Shown here: positions 1-5,973 of the stretch, piece after piece
Position numbering within the stretch: the stretch's first letter is position 1
Layout of the letters: each line of letters begins with the position of its first letter
DNA from: an uncultured Eubacteriales bacterium
GTDB lineage: Bacteria > Bacillota > Clostridia > Oscillospirales > CAG-272
Assembly (NCBI GenBank): GCA_900555785.1
Contig: USMO01000083.1
Location: forward strand, 1-7,278
Length of the DNA: 7,278 nt
Direction: 5' to 3'
Made by a program: the position numbers and the translations under genes
Notes under the pieces: generated by a model
Seen by the model: the letters and a program-made list of their open reading frames with translations, nothing else
Databases searched by the model: none
Told to the model about the DNA's origin: nothing

Positions 1-709
1 AGCCGAATTCAATGACGAGACTGAGCAGAATGACCGTCAGCGTCCAGGCGAACATCTGCTCGGTTTCAAGGTACTGCCGCGCGTCCCCGATCATCCGTCC
101 GATGGTCCCGCGCGGGGTGGCTAAAATCTCCGCTGCAATGCCAGCCTTCCAGGCAAGTCCCAGAGACGTGCGGCAGGCAGAGAGGAAATAGGGGCGCAGG
201 GAAGGGAGAACCAGCACCCGCATCCGCCGGGAAAAGGAGAACCCGTACACCCGCGCGACCTCGGAAAGCCCCGGGTCAATGCGGGAAAGCCCCTCGTCCA
301 GATTGGTCCAGACAACGGGCAGCACGATGAGAAAGGTAATCAGCGCCGGAATTTTTGCCGCACCGATGAAGATCAGCAGCAGGACGATGACCGACGCGAC
401 CGGCGTTGCCTTGATGACCGTCATCAGCGGCAGCAGCAGGTCCCGGAAGATGCCGACCTTATGCCCGATTCCGGCAGCGATGACCCCGGTCAGTACCGCA
501 GCCAGAATGCCGGTCATGACATTCAGCAGCGAGCGCCCGGTGACAAGGTAAAACGCCCGGGAGCGGACCAGCGCCCACAGAACGCCGGCAACCTTTGCGG
601 GGGTTGGGAACAGCAGCTCGCTCCCAACCGACTTTGCCGCCGCCCACCAGACAAGAATCCAGAAGGCGACGGCAAAGAGTACCCGGAACAGTTTCGGTAT
701 CCGGTTCAT
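1..709 (-). CDS. ABC transporter permease, NitT/TauT (SsuC/TauC-like) type, C-terminus cut by window edge
   Basis: Inner-membrane subunit of an ABC importer; it would form the translocation path and dock the ATPase. Reading the minus strand from the ATG at 709-707 gives 236 codons with no stop before the window edge. The protein has a hydrophobic first segment (about residues 8-25), further membrane segments near 61-82, 91-116 and 119-135, and a last one starting near 220. The cytoplasmic EAA loop that binds the ATPase is seen at about 150-175 (EVARVYGF, then LPSLRPYF), followed by AWKAGIAAEIL at 186-196, typical of SsuC/TauC permeases. Family members are about 250-270 residues, so only a short tail is missing. 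Its ATG overlaps the TGA of the binding-protein gene by 4 bases (ATGA), implying translational coupling. The ATPase gene is not in view and would be expected just outside the window. The substrate cannot be read from the sequence. Confidence 0.9.
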   Translation of the reverse strand, partial: MNRIPKLFRVLFAVAFWILVWWAAAKSVGSELLFPTPAKVAGVLWALVRSRAFYLVTGRSLLNVMTGILAAVLTGVIAAGIGHKVGIFRDLLLPLMTVIKATPVASVIVLLLIFIGAAKIPALITFLIVLPVVWTNLDEGLSRIDPGLSEVARVYGFSFSRRMRVLVLPSLRPYFLSACRTSLGLAWKAGIAAEILATPRGTIGRMIGDARQYLETEQMFAWTLTVILLSLVIEFG

Positions 710-1773
710 TTTCCGAGTTGGTCGTTGCGACAGTAGAAAGCGTCACCGGGAATCTTCCCGCCGATTGCCGAGGGCTGGGTTCCGTAGAGGACCGACAGAT
801 ACGCGTTCATAGCGGTCTGCATGCCCTCACCTGCCAGGAAGGTGACGTTGCAGTTCGGAATGGCTGCCTTTGCAACCGGCGCCTGCGCGAAGATGCCGTG
901 CTTGACAATCAGCTCGGCTGCCGCTTCGACATTGGCGTTCAGATAGTTGATCGAGCTTTCATAAGCCCGCAGGAAATTCAGAACGGCTTCCGGGTGTGCC
1001 TCCAGGAACGCGGTGCGCACCACCACGCAGCCCTGCACCAGCGTGCCCTGCATGCCGTCCAGCCTGTCCCATTCGGCGGTCAGGTCAATCGAGACCTCCA
1101 GCGTCTTTCCGGCAGCCTTTGCCTTGTTCTTTGCAATCGTAATCATCGGCTCGGGCAGCACGGCGTAGTCCACCTCACCGGCGGCAACAGCGGTTGCAAG
1201 GTCGGCAGGCGCGGTGTACTGGTTGTCAATCGTCAGGCTGATGTTGTTCTGCTGGCAGAGATAGCGGAAGATAAAGGTCGGGTTCTGCGCCGGGGCGTAG
1301 ACGGTCTTGCCTGCCAGGTCGGCAAGCGAGTTGACCTTGCCTTTGCCGATGACATAAAGGCAGCCCAGCGTGTTGACCGCGAGCACCTTCACGCCGCCCT
1401 CGGTCTTGTTGTAGGCAATCGCGGCACCGTTGGTCGGAATTGCGGCAATGTCCGCGTCGCCGTTAATCAGCGCGGGGAGCACGTCTTTGGCAAAATCGGA
1501 TTTGACCTCAAAGGTGTACTGCTCGGTCTTGAAAAGCCCGTTTGCAGCGTCCTCCATCAGCTTTGCCATGCCGAAGCCGGTCGTGCCGTTCATGGTGTAA
1601 ACGCGCATGGCAACGGGGTCAGCGGGCACCTCCGGCGTTTGGGCGGGCTCGGTTTCGGGAACGGTCCAGTCGGTTGCGGTGGAGTCACCGGGTTTGTCCT
1701 CCAGCTGCGTGCAGGCAGCAAAGGAGAAGAGCAGGGCGAGGATGGCGAGCAGGGAAAAAATGCGGAGCTTCAT
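706..1773 (-). CDS. ABC transporter substrate-binding lipoprotein, NMT1/SsuA-like
   Basis: Extracellular solute-binding subunit of the importer whose permease follows. The 355-residue product begins with a lipoprotein signal: Lys2 and Arg4, a hydrophobic core at 5-19 and lipobox FAAC at 18-21, so Cys21 should be lipidated. A Pro/Thr/Glu/Asp-rich linker (22-53) tethers the binding domain. The fold is recognisable from NGDADIAAIP (104-113), LADLAGKTV (150-158) and EVDYAVLPEPM (200-210), landmarks of the periplasmic-binding type II family that includes SsuA, TauA and ThiY. Such proteins bind sulfonates, nitrate, pyrimidines or similar small molecules; which one applies here is not evident. AAGGAAG at 1783-1789 (complement) lies about 9 bases before the ATG. 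Only 20 bases separate it from the upstream regulator gene and no promoter is visible there, so it should be on the regulator's transcript. Full length, with no sign of damage. Confidence 0.9.
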   Translation of the reverse strand: MKLRIFSLLAILALLFSFAACTQLEDKPGDSTATDWTVPETEPAQTPEVPADPVAMRVYTMNGTTGFGMAKLMEDAANGLFKTEQYTFEVKSDFAKDVLPALINGDADIAAIPTNGAAIAYNKTEGGVKVLAVNTLGCLYVIGKGKVNSLADLAGKTVYAPAQNPTFIFRYLCQQNNISLTIDNQYTAPADLATAVAAGEVDYAVLPEPMITIAKNKAKAAGKTLEVSIDLTAEWDRLDGMQGTLVQGCVVVRTAFLEAHPEAVLNFLRAYESSINYLNANVEAAAELIVKHGIFAQAPVAKAAIPNCNVTFLAGEGMQTAMNAYLSVLYGTQPSAIGGKIPGDAFYCRNDQLGK

Positions 1774-1793
1774 GGGTTTGATCTTCCTTTCGG

Positions 1794-2465
1794 TTATTGT
1801 TTGTAGAATCTGAGCATGGCTTCGGGGTCGGTCAGGCGGAGGTGCTTGCCGTTCTTGATCAGCCAGCCGTCAGCGGTCAGCCGGTCAAAGGCGCGGTAAA
1901 GCGAGGCTCTGCCCAGGTTGAGCAATTCGGAGAGCGCGGAAATCGATTCCCGCAGGATGATCTCGCCCTGCCCGAGCCCGGCAAGGTAGAGCGCCAGCCG
2001 CCGCTCGGCACTGCCGGCAGTCAGGTAGCCGATTTTCCGGTTGAGGAACCGGACCCGCCCTGCGAGATAGCCGATGTAGTTTTCCCGGAACTGCGGGTCG
2101 GCATCCAGCAGTCCGCGCACCGCCCGCTCCGAGAGGAACAGGCAGTCGCAGTCGGTCTCGGCGCGGACCGTGCTGACGAACCGCTCCCCGGAAAACAGGT
2201 TCGCAATGCCGAAGAGGTCTCCGGCGCCGAGAAACCGCAGCAGCACGTTGTGGTCCGGGTCCGGTGTCGTAACCGCCGCCTTTCCGGACAGCAGCACGCA
2301 CAGGCGCGGCGCTTTTGCACTCGCCGGAGAATCGACTGTCTCTCCTGCGGGAACGGTTACGGCTGCCGCATCGGGTCCTGCAACGGCTGCCGCCAGCCGG
2401 TCCGGGTCTACCCCGGAGAACAGCGGGCAATGGTCAAGCTGGGTGAGCAGCGCATCGGTTGTCAA
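1794..2465 (-). CDS. Crp/Fnr-family transcriptional regulator
   Basis: DNA-binding regulator of 223 residues, the usual length for the Crp/Fnr family. The N-terminal cyclic-nucleotide-binding-like beta-barrel spans about residues 13-125 (glycine-rich turns LLSGKAAV near 58-65 and GAGDLFGIANLFSGE at 80-94). A dimerisation helix (about 125-150) and a winged helix-turn-helix follow, with the recognition region near ISALSELLNLGRASLYRAFDRL (175-196). The four-Cys pattern of iron-sulfur FNR is absent: cysteines are only at 13, 56, 106 and 108, with no N-terminal cluster. The cAMP-contact residues of E. coli CRP are not clearly kept, so the effector is unknown. The start is TTG at 2465-2463: AAAGGAG lies 8 bases upstream, the predicted transcript begins near 2490, and the frame has no ATG until Met217. 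It is the first gene of an operon with an ABC importer, suggesting it controls that importer and itself (inference). Confidence 0.88.
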   Translation of the reverse strand: MTTDALLTQLDHCPLFSGVDPDRLAAAVAGPDAAAVTVPAGETVDSPASAKAPRLCVLLSGKAAVTTPDPDHNVLLRFLGAGDLFGIANLFSGERFVSTVRAETDCDCLFLSERAVRGLLDADPQFRENYIGYLAGRVRFLNRKIGYLTAGSAERRLALYLAGLGQGEIILRESISALSELLNLGRASLYRAFDRLTADGWLIKNGKHLRLTDPEAMLRFYKQ

Positions 2466-2473
2466 TTCCGTTT

Positions 2474-2480
2474 CTCCTTT
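2474..2480 (-). promoter_or_regulatory. Ribosome binding site fixing a TTG start
   Basis: On the minus strand the site reads AAAGGAG, 8 bases before TTG at 2465-2463. The reading frame stays open far upstream, through the opposite-strand nucleotidyltransferase gene, so this site together with the promoter at 2497-2525 decides the true start of the Crp/Fnr-type gene. Confidence 0.8.
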
Positions 2481-2496
2481 TGTCTCGTTTGATACA

Positions 2497-2525
2497 ATTA
2501 TAATCGCCAGGTGCGGATTTGTCAA
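2497..2525 (-). promoter_or_regulatory. Consensus sigma-A promoter of the regulator/ABC operon
   Basis: On the minus strand the -35 box is TTGACA (2525-2520) and the -10 box TATAAT (2502-2497), both perfect and separated by the optimal 17 bases. The predicted start point is near 2490, leaving a leader of only about 25 bases before the TTG codon. Upstream of the -35 box (2530-2563) run several A-tracts on the minus strand, compatible with an UP element. A promoter this strong usually needs repression or is tempered by weak translation; no clear Crp/Fnr half-site pair is visible over it. Confidence 0.85.
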
Positions 2526-2628
2526 GTCCTTTTTCCAAACTTTTTTGTGGAAAACGCAAAAAAGACCGAAAAACAGCCACTGACACTGCCAAAAAGGGGA
2601 ATTTTTCAGAGGAATTTTCGCAAACCTC
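2526..2628. other. AT-rich spacer between divergent promoters, with small repeats
   Basis: No gene is seen here. Visible structure: TTTTCCA (2531-2537) with its complement TGGAAAA (2548-2554); CTTTTTTG (2540-2547) with CAAAAAAG (2557-2564); a direct repeat CACTG-A-CACTG (2578-2588); a direct repeat GGAATTTT at 2598-2605 and 2611-2618; and AGAGG/CCTCT arms at 2608-2612 and 2625-2629 next to the plus-strand -35 box. These could be regulator sites or simply A-tract DNA. None matches an operator I can name. Confidence 0.35.
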
Positions 2629-2657
2629 TTTACTTTTTCCGCATTTTCGTGTATACT
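2629..2657 (+). promoter_or_regulatory. Probable sigma-A promoter of the nucleotidyltransferase/gal genes
   Basis: A -35-like TTTACT (2629-2634) and -10-like TATACT (2652-2657) are separated by 17 bases. Transcription would start near 2664, about 33 bases before the chosen ATG. The boxes are weaker matches than those of the divergent promoter, leaving room for activation or repression through the spacer repeats just upstream. Confidence 0.65.
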
Positions 2658-2681
2658 TATCCTGAAAGTCAATTTCAATGA

Positions 2682-2687
2682 AAGGAA
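2682..2687 (+). promoter_or_regulatory. Ribosome binding site deciding the nucleotidyltransferase start
   Basis: AAGGAA lies directly against an ATG at 2688 but 9 bases before the in-frame ATG at 2697. Only the second spacing is workable. Starting at 2697 also gives MTLVILAAG, as in relatives that begin a few residues before the LAAG motif. Confidence 0.7.
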
Positions 2688-2696
2688 ATGATTCCA

Positions 2697-3611
2697 ATGA
2701 CACTGGTAATTCTTGCCGCTGGGCTCGGTTCGCGCTACGGAGGGCTGAAGCAGCTGGATCCCATGACCGATGCAGGCAACTTCATCATCGATTTCTCGGT
2801 GTATGACGCCATCCGCGCCGGCTTCGACCAAGCGGTCTTCATTATCAAGCGCGAGAACCTGGAGCAATTTCGCGAGACCATCGGCAACCGGATCGCGAAA
2901 AAGATCAGGGTCAAGTACGTCTTTCAGGACGCAAACGACCTGCCGCGCGGGCTGAAACTGCCGGAGGGCAGAACCAAGCCGTGGGGGACCGGGCACGCGG
3001 TCTACTGCGCGCGGGACCTGGTGAACGATAACTTTGCGGTCATTAACGCCGATGATTTCTACGGGCGGGATACCTTCCTGCGCCTGGCAGAGCATCTGCG
3101 CCGGCAGGACCTTGCCGGAACCCCTGCGCATCACTGCATGGTCGGATTCCGCGCGGGCAACACGCTGACCGAGAACGGGACCGTTTCGCGCGGGGTCTGC
3201 GAGGTGGATGAGACCGGCAGGCTGATTCGCGTGACCGAGCGGACCAAGGTGGAGAAGCGCGAAAACGGCGCGGCTTACCTGGAGGACGACGGAACCACCT
3301 GGACGGAAATGCCCGCCGACACCATTGTGTCGATGAACTGCTGGGGCTTTACGCCCGATATTTTCCGTCATCTGGAGACCGAGCTGCGCAGTTTCTATGA
3401 GGCATCGGTTCCCGCCAACCCGCTCAAATGCGAATTTTACCTGCCCTTCGCCGTGCAGGCGCAGATGGAGGCAGGGCTTTGCGACGTGACGGTCTACCCG
3501 ACCGAATCGGTCTGGCAGGGCGTGACTTACCATGAGGATAAGTCGCGCGTCAAGGCTGCCATCGCAGACCTGATTCAGGCGGGCGAATATCCGGCTGACC
3601 TGTGGGCGTGA
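2697..3611 (+). CDS. Sugar-phosphate nucleotidyltransferase (NDP-sugar pyrophosphorylase-like)
   Basis: A 304-residue enzyme of the nucleotidyltransferase fold that transfers a nucleoside monophosphate from an NTP to a sugar phosphate (or a similar phosphate), releasing pyrophosphate; cytoplasmic. The N-terminal nucleotide-binding signature is LAAGLGSRYGGLKQ (6-19), with Lys18 in the place of the catalytic lysine although the usual proline before it is missing. PWGTGHAV (95-102) is the base/sugar-side loop, and NADDFYG (117-123) holds the metal-binding acidic residues. SMNCWGF (212-218) and YHEDK (279-282) complete the core. The sequence looks like a widespread but poorly characterised Firmicutes/Bacteroidetes family rather than classical GalU or RfbA, so I give no symbol. 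It is followed after 155 bases by galE and galM, which points to a UDP-hexose product, but choice of nucleotide and sugar is inference. A 613-codon open frame on the opposite strand across this gene is a composition effect. Confidence 0.85.
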   Translation: MTLVILAAGLGSRYGGLKQLDPMTDAGNFIIDFSVYDAIRAGFDQAVFIIKRENLEQFRETIGNRIAKKIRVKYVFQDANDLPRGLKLPEGRTKPWGTGHAVYCARDLVNDNFAVINADDFYGRDTFLRLAEHLRRQDLAGTPAHHCMVGFRAGNTLTENGTVSRGVCEVDETGRLIRVTERTKVEKRENGAAYLEDDGTTWTEMPADTIVSMNCWGFTPDIFRHLETELRSFYEASVPANPLKCEFYLPFAVQAQMEAGLCDVTVYPTESVWQGVTYHEDKSRVKAAIADLIQAGEYPADLWA

Positions 3612-3634
3612 CAACTCCCACCAAACAAAAATCA

Positions 3635-3640
3635 TATAAT
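3635..3640 (+). promoter_or_regulatory. Possible -10 box (TATAAT) before the galE leader
   Basis: A perfect TATAAT lies in an AT-rich stretch just after the nucleotidyltransferase gene. No acceptable -35 box sits at 16-18 bases; a GTGACA at 3608-3613 is 21 bases away. If used, it would give galE its own transcript starting near 3647 and including all three leader hairpins. Confidence 0.25.
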
Positions 3641-3668
3641 TTGCAGAAATAAAAGGCTGTCCGATTCC

Positions 3669-3745
3669 CCCTTCGGGAAAGTTCCGGAAGGGTCCCGGGA
3701 ACCTTCTTTCAAGAAGTTCCCCGGGTGGGTTTGGGCAAAGCCCAA
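3669..3745 (+). repeat. Three consecutive hairpins in the galE leader
   Basis: Hairpin 1 (3669-3692): CCCTTC and GGAA pair with TTCC and GAAGGG around a single G/G mismatch. Hairpin 2 (3694-3725): CCC, GGGAA and CTTCTT pair with AAGAAG, TTCCC and GGG with one bulged C on each side and loop TC, giving 14 pairs. Hairpin 3 (3731-3745): TTGGGC, loop AAA, GCCCAA. They are packed head to tail and end 21 bases before the galE ATG. No run of T follows any of them, so a simple intrinsic terminator is unlikely. The unit may be a dispersed intergenic repeat, an mRNA-stabilising or processing element, or a leader controlling galE; the sequence alone does not decide. Confidence 0.7.
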
Positions 3746-3766
3746 GGTCTTAGAGAGGAACAAAAA

Positions 3767-4783
3767 ATGGCAATTCTGATTACAGGCGGAGCCGGGTTTA
3801 TCGGCTCGCATACCGCAGTAGAGTTTCTGAACGCAGGTTACGACGTTGTGATTGCGGACAACTATGTCAACAGCTCGCCGCTGGTGCTGGAGCGCATCAA
3901 GGAGATCACCGGCAAGACGCCGCGCGCGTATGAGGTCGACCTCTGCGACAAGGAGGCGCTGCGCAAGGTGTTTACCGAGAACCCCGACATTGATTCCGCT
4001 ATCCATTTTGCGGGTCTGAAGGCGGTTGGCGAATCGGTCTCCCAGCCCGGCAGATACTACTATAACAACCTGGTCAGCACGCTGAATCTGGTGGAGCTGA
4101 TGGCGCAGTACAACGCAAAGCGCATCGTGTTCAGCTCGTCCGCAACGGTTTACGGCTCGCCCAAGACCGTGCCGATCAAGGAAGATTTTCCGCTGTCCAC
4201 CACCAACCCCTACGGCGAGACCAAGCTGATGATCGAGCGCATTCTCAAGGACATCTGGTTTGCGGACAAGGATTGGAGCGTGTCGATTCTGCGCTACTTC
4301 AACCCCATCGGCGCGCACAAGAGCGGGCTGATTGGCGAGAATCCGCGCGGCATTCCGAACAACCTTCTTCCGTACGTTGCAAAGGTTGCGGCTGGTCAGC
4401 TGCCCTTCCTGCAGGTCTTCGGCAACGACTACGACACGCCTGACGGCACCGGCGTGCGCGACTATATCCATGTTGTCGACCTTGCCAAGGCGCACCTCAA
4501 GGCGCTCCAGAGAGCCGACCGGGTGACCGGCGTGGAGTATTACAACATCGGTACCGGCACGGGCTACTCGGTGCTGGACATTGTACACGCATACGAAAAG
4601 GCATCCGGGCTGAAGGTGCCGTACAAGATCGTTGCGCGCCGCCCGGGCGACATTGCCACCTGCTATGCCGACCCGACCAAAGCGGCAGAGATTCTCGGCT
4701 GGCATGCGGAGTTCGGCATTGAGGACATGTGCCGCGACATGGCAAACTGGCAGAAGAAGAACCCGAACGGCTACGAGGGCTGA
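3767..4783 (+). CDS. galE: UDP-glucose 4-epimerase, probably also UDP-GlcNAc 4-epimerase
   Basis: NAD-dependent cytoplasmic enzyme of the Leloir pathway that interconverts UDP-galactose and UDP-glucose. The 338-residue product has the same length as E. coli GalE and aligns without numbering shifts. It shows the Rossmann NAD motif TGGAGFIGS (6-14), catalytic Ser124 in SSSATVYG (123-130), Tyr149 and Lys153 in NPYGETK (147-153), substrate-loop Asn199 in PNNLLPY (197-203) and RDYIHVVDLA (231-240). Residue 299, in RRPGDIATCY, is Cys, whereas E. coli has Tyr299. In human GALE the equivalent is Cys307, and the small side chain admits N-acetylated sugars, so activity on UDP-GlcNAc/UDP-GalNAc is predicted. 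The start at 3767 is preceded by AGAGAGGA at 3752-3759; an upstream in-frame GTG at 3725 lies inside the leader hairpins and lacks a site. It is followed 14 bases later by galM. Confidence 0.95.
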   Translation: MAILITGGAGFIGSHTAVEFLNAGYDVVIADNYVNSSPLVLERIKEITGKTPRAYEVDLCDKEALRKVFTENPDIDSAIHFAGLKAVGESVSQPGRYYYNNLVSTLNLVELMAQYNAKRIVFSSSATVYGSPKTVPIKEDFPLSTTNPYGETKLMIERILKDIWFADKDWSVSILRYFNPIGAHKSGLIGENPRGIPNNLLPYVAKVAAGQLPFLQVFGNDYDTPDGTGVRDYIHVVDLAKAHLKALQRADRVTGVEYYNIGTGTGYSVLDIVHAYEKASGLKVPYKIVARRPGDIATCYADPTKAAEILGWHAEFGIEDMCRDMANWQKKNPNGYEG

Positions 4784-4797
4784 CGGAGGACGCGTGC

Positions 4798-5859
4798 ATG
4801 ATTACCAAGCATTATTTCGGCACGCTGGATGACGGGCAGGAGGTTTCCTGCTACACGATGAAGAACCGGACCGGCATGACCGTGACGGTTTGCGAATTTG
4901 GCGGTGCGATTACCGAGATTCGGGTGCCGGACAAATACGGGCGGTCGAGCGATGTGGTAGAGGGCTACGATTCGCTGCGCGATTACGTGCTGGCAGACGG
5001 CTATCTCGGTGCGCTGGTTGGCAGAATCGGCAACCGGGTGGCAAACGGCAAATTTGCGCTGGACGGGAAGACCTACACGCTTTACAAAAACGACGGCAAG
5101 AACTCGCTGCACGGCGGCAAGGTTGGATTTTCGCACCGGATGTGGGCGGTTCGCCCGGTTGACGGCGAGGAGCCGAAGCTGGTTTTGACGCTGCACTCTC
5201 CGGACGGCGAGGAGGGCTACCCGGGCAACGTGGATGTAACGGTGACGTATGCGCTCCTGTCGGGCAATGCGCTGTCCGTTCGCTACGATGCGACGGCAGA
5301 CCGGCGCACGCCGCTGAACCTGACGAACCACACCTATTTCAATCTGGGCGGTTATGCGTCGGGCAAGATTTTCGATCACGTGGTACAGATGGAGGCAGAC
5401 CGCTATCTGCCGACCTATGCCGATCTGATTCCGACCGGAGAGATCCGCTCGGTTACGGGCACGCCGTTTGATTTCCGCGATCCGAAGGCGATCGGTCAGG
5501 ATTTCGGCGCGGACTGCGAGGACCTGAAGCTGGCTGGCGGTTACGATCACTGTCTCTGCTTTACGGAGGGGGAGACGAAGGAGCCGACCCTGCGGGTGCA
5601 GATTTACGAGCCGAACAGCGGGCGGATTCTGAAGATGTTCACCAACCAGCCCTGCATGCAGTTCTACACGGGCAATTTCCTCTGCAATCCGGAGTACCCG
5701 CTCAAGGGCGGCTACCCGCAGAACAAGCAGGCTGCGTTCTGTCTCGAAACGCAGAAGATGCCCGATGCGGTCAATCACAAAAACTTTACCGACACAATCG
5801 TCGGTCCCGACAAGCCCTACGAACACGTCACCGTGTATCAGTTTTCGGTGAAGGAGTGA
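4798..5859 (+). CDS. galM: Aldose 1-epimerase (mutarotase)
   Basis: Interconverts alpha and beta anomers of galactose, glucose and related aldoses, supplying the alpha-anomer used by sugar kinases; cytoplasmic, since no signal peptide is visible. The 353-residue product is of usual family length. Substrate-site landmarks are GRIGNR (75-80), His105 in NSLHGG, catalytic acid His178 in TNHTYFNLGG (176-185), Asp250 in GGYDHC (248-252) and the probable catalytic base Glu317 in FCLETQ (314-319). These match the His/His/Asp/Glu arrangement known from Lactococcus GalM. GGAGGA at 4785-4790 is 7 bases before the ATG at 4798. The gene starts 14 bases after galE on the same strand, so the two are co-transcribed. 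Codon use resembles galE. Transcription must end somewhere in the structured gap that follows. Confidence 0.95.
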   Translation: MITKHYFGTLDDGQEVSCYTMKNRTGMTVTVCEFGGAITEIRVPDKYGRSSDVVEGYDSLRDYVLADGYLGALVGRIGNRVANGKFALDGKTYTLYKNDGKNSLHGGKVGFSHRMWAVRPVDGEEPKLVLTLHSPDGEEGYPGNVDVTVTYALLSGNALSVRYDATADRRTPLNLTNHTYFNLGGYASGKIFDHVVQMEADRYLPTYADLIPTGEIRSVTGTPFDFRDPKAIGQDFGADCEDLKLAGGYDHCLCFTEGETKEPTLRVQIYEPNSGRILKMFTNQPCMQFYTGNFLCNPEYPLKGGYPQNKQAAFCLETQKMPDAVNHKNFTDTIVGPDKPYEHVTVYQFSVKE

Positions 5860-5871
5860 GGGGGGAAGACC

Positions 5872-5954
5872 TTGGAGGGAGAAGGGGGACCCTTTCGGAG
5901 GTGACCCCAACGCGGCAAGCCGCTACCGTCGCTTCGCGACGCTTCTCCCTCCAA
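5872..5954 (+). repeat. 13-bp stem enclosing three hairpins
   Basis: The outer arms are TTGGAGGGAGAAG (5872-5884) and CTTCTCCCTCCAA (5942-5954), perfect complements. Between them lie GGGG (5885-5888) pairing with CCCC (5905-5908), an inner hairpin GCGG-CAAG-CCGC (5912-5923), and CGTCGC-TTC-GCGACG (5927-5941) with a perfect 6-bp stem. The whole could fold into a cloverleaf-like RNA or extrude as a cruciform in DNA. It begins 13 bases after the galM stop codon. It may protect or end the gal transcript, or be a copy of a dispersed intergenic repeat; no run of T follows the right arm. Confidence 0.7.
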
Positions 5955-5973
5955 ACCTCCCTCATCCTCCCCG

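Noticed and set aside
595..1806. 403-codon plus-strand open frame opposite the binding-protein gene
   Set aside because: The opposite strand encodes a convincing lipoprotein with an operon context; this frame has no ribosome site or family features.
1794..2465. Crp/Fnr-type protein as an oxygen-sensing iron-sulfur FNR
   Set aside because: Cysteines are at 13, 56, 106 and 108 only; the clustered N-terminal cysteines needed for the 4Fe-4S centre are absent.
2466..3635. Minus-strand open frame continuing far upstream of the Crp/Fnr-type gene, opposite the nucleotidyltransferase
   Set aside because: It lies antisense to a gene with clear motifs, has no recognisable domain, crosses the promoter region, and a TTG with a good ribosome site explains the real start.
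3632..4705. 357-codon minus-strand open frame opposite galE
   Set aside because: Antisense to a fully conserved GalE, with no protein features of its own.
4771..5910. 379-codon minus-strand open frame opposite galM
   Set aside because: Shadow caused by GC-rich codon bias; the sense strand has all GalM active-site residues and the antisense product is Arg/Val/Leu-rich without a domain.
5872..5954. Cloverleaf-like fold considered as a tRNA
   Set aside because: No T-loop, anticodon-arm or acceptor-end features fit; the outer stem is 13 bp and the arms have the wrong sizes.
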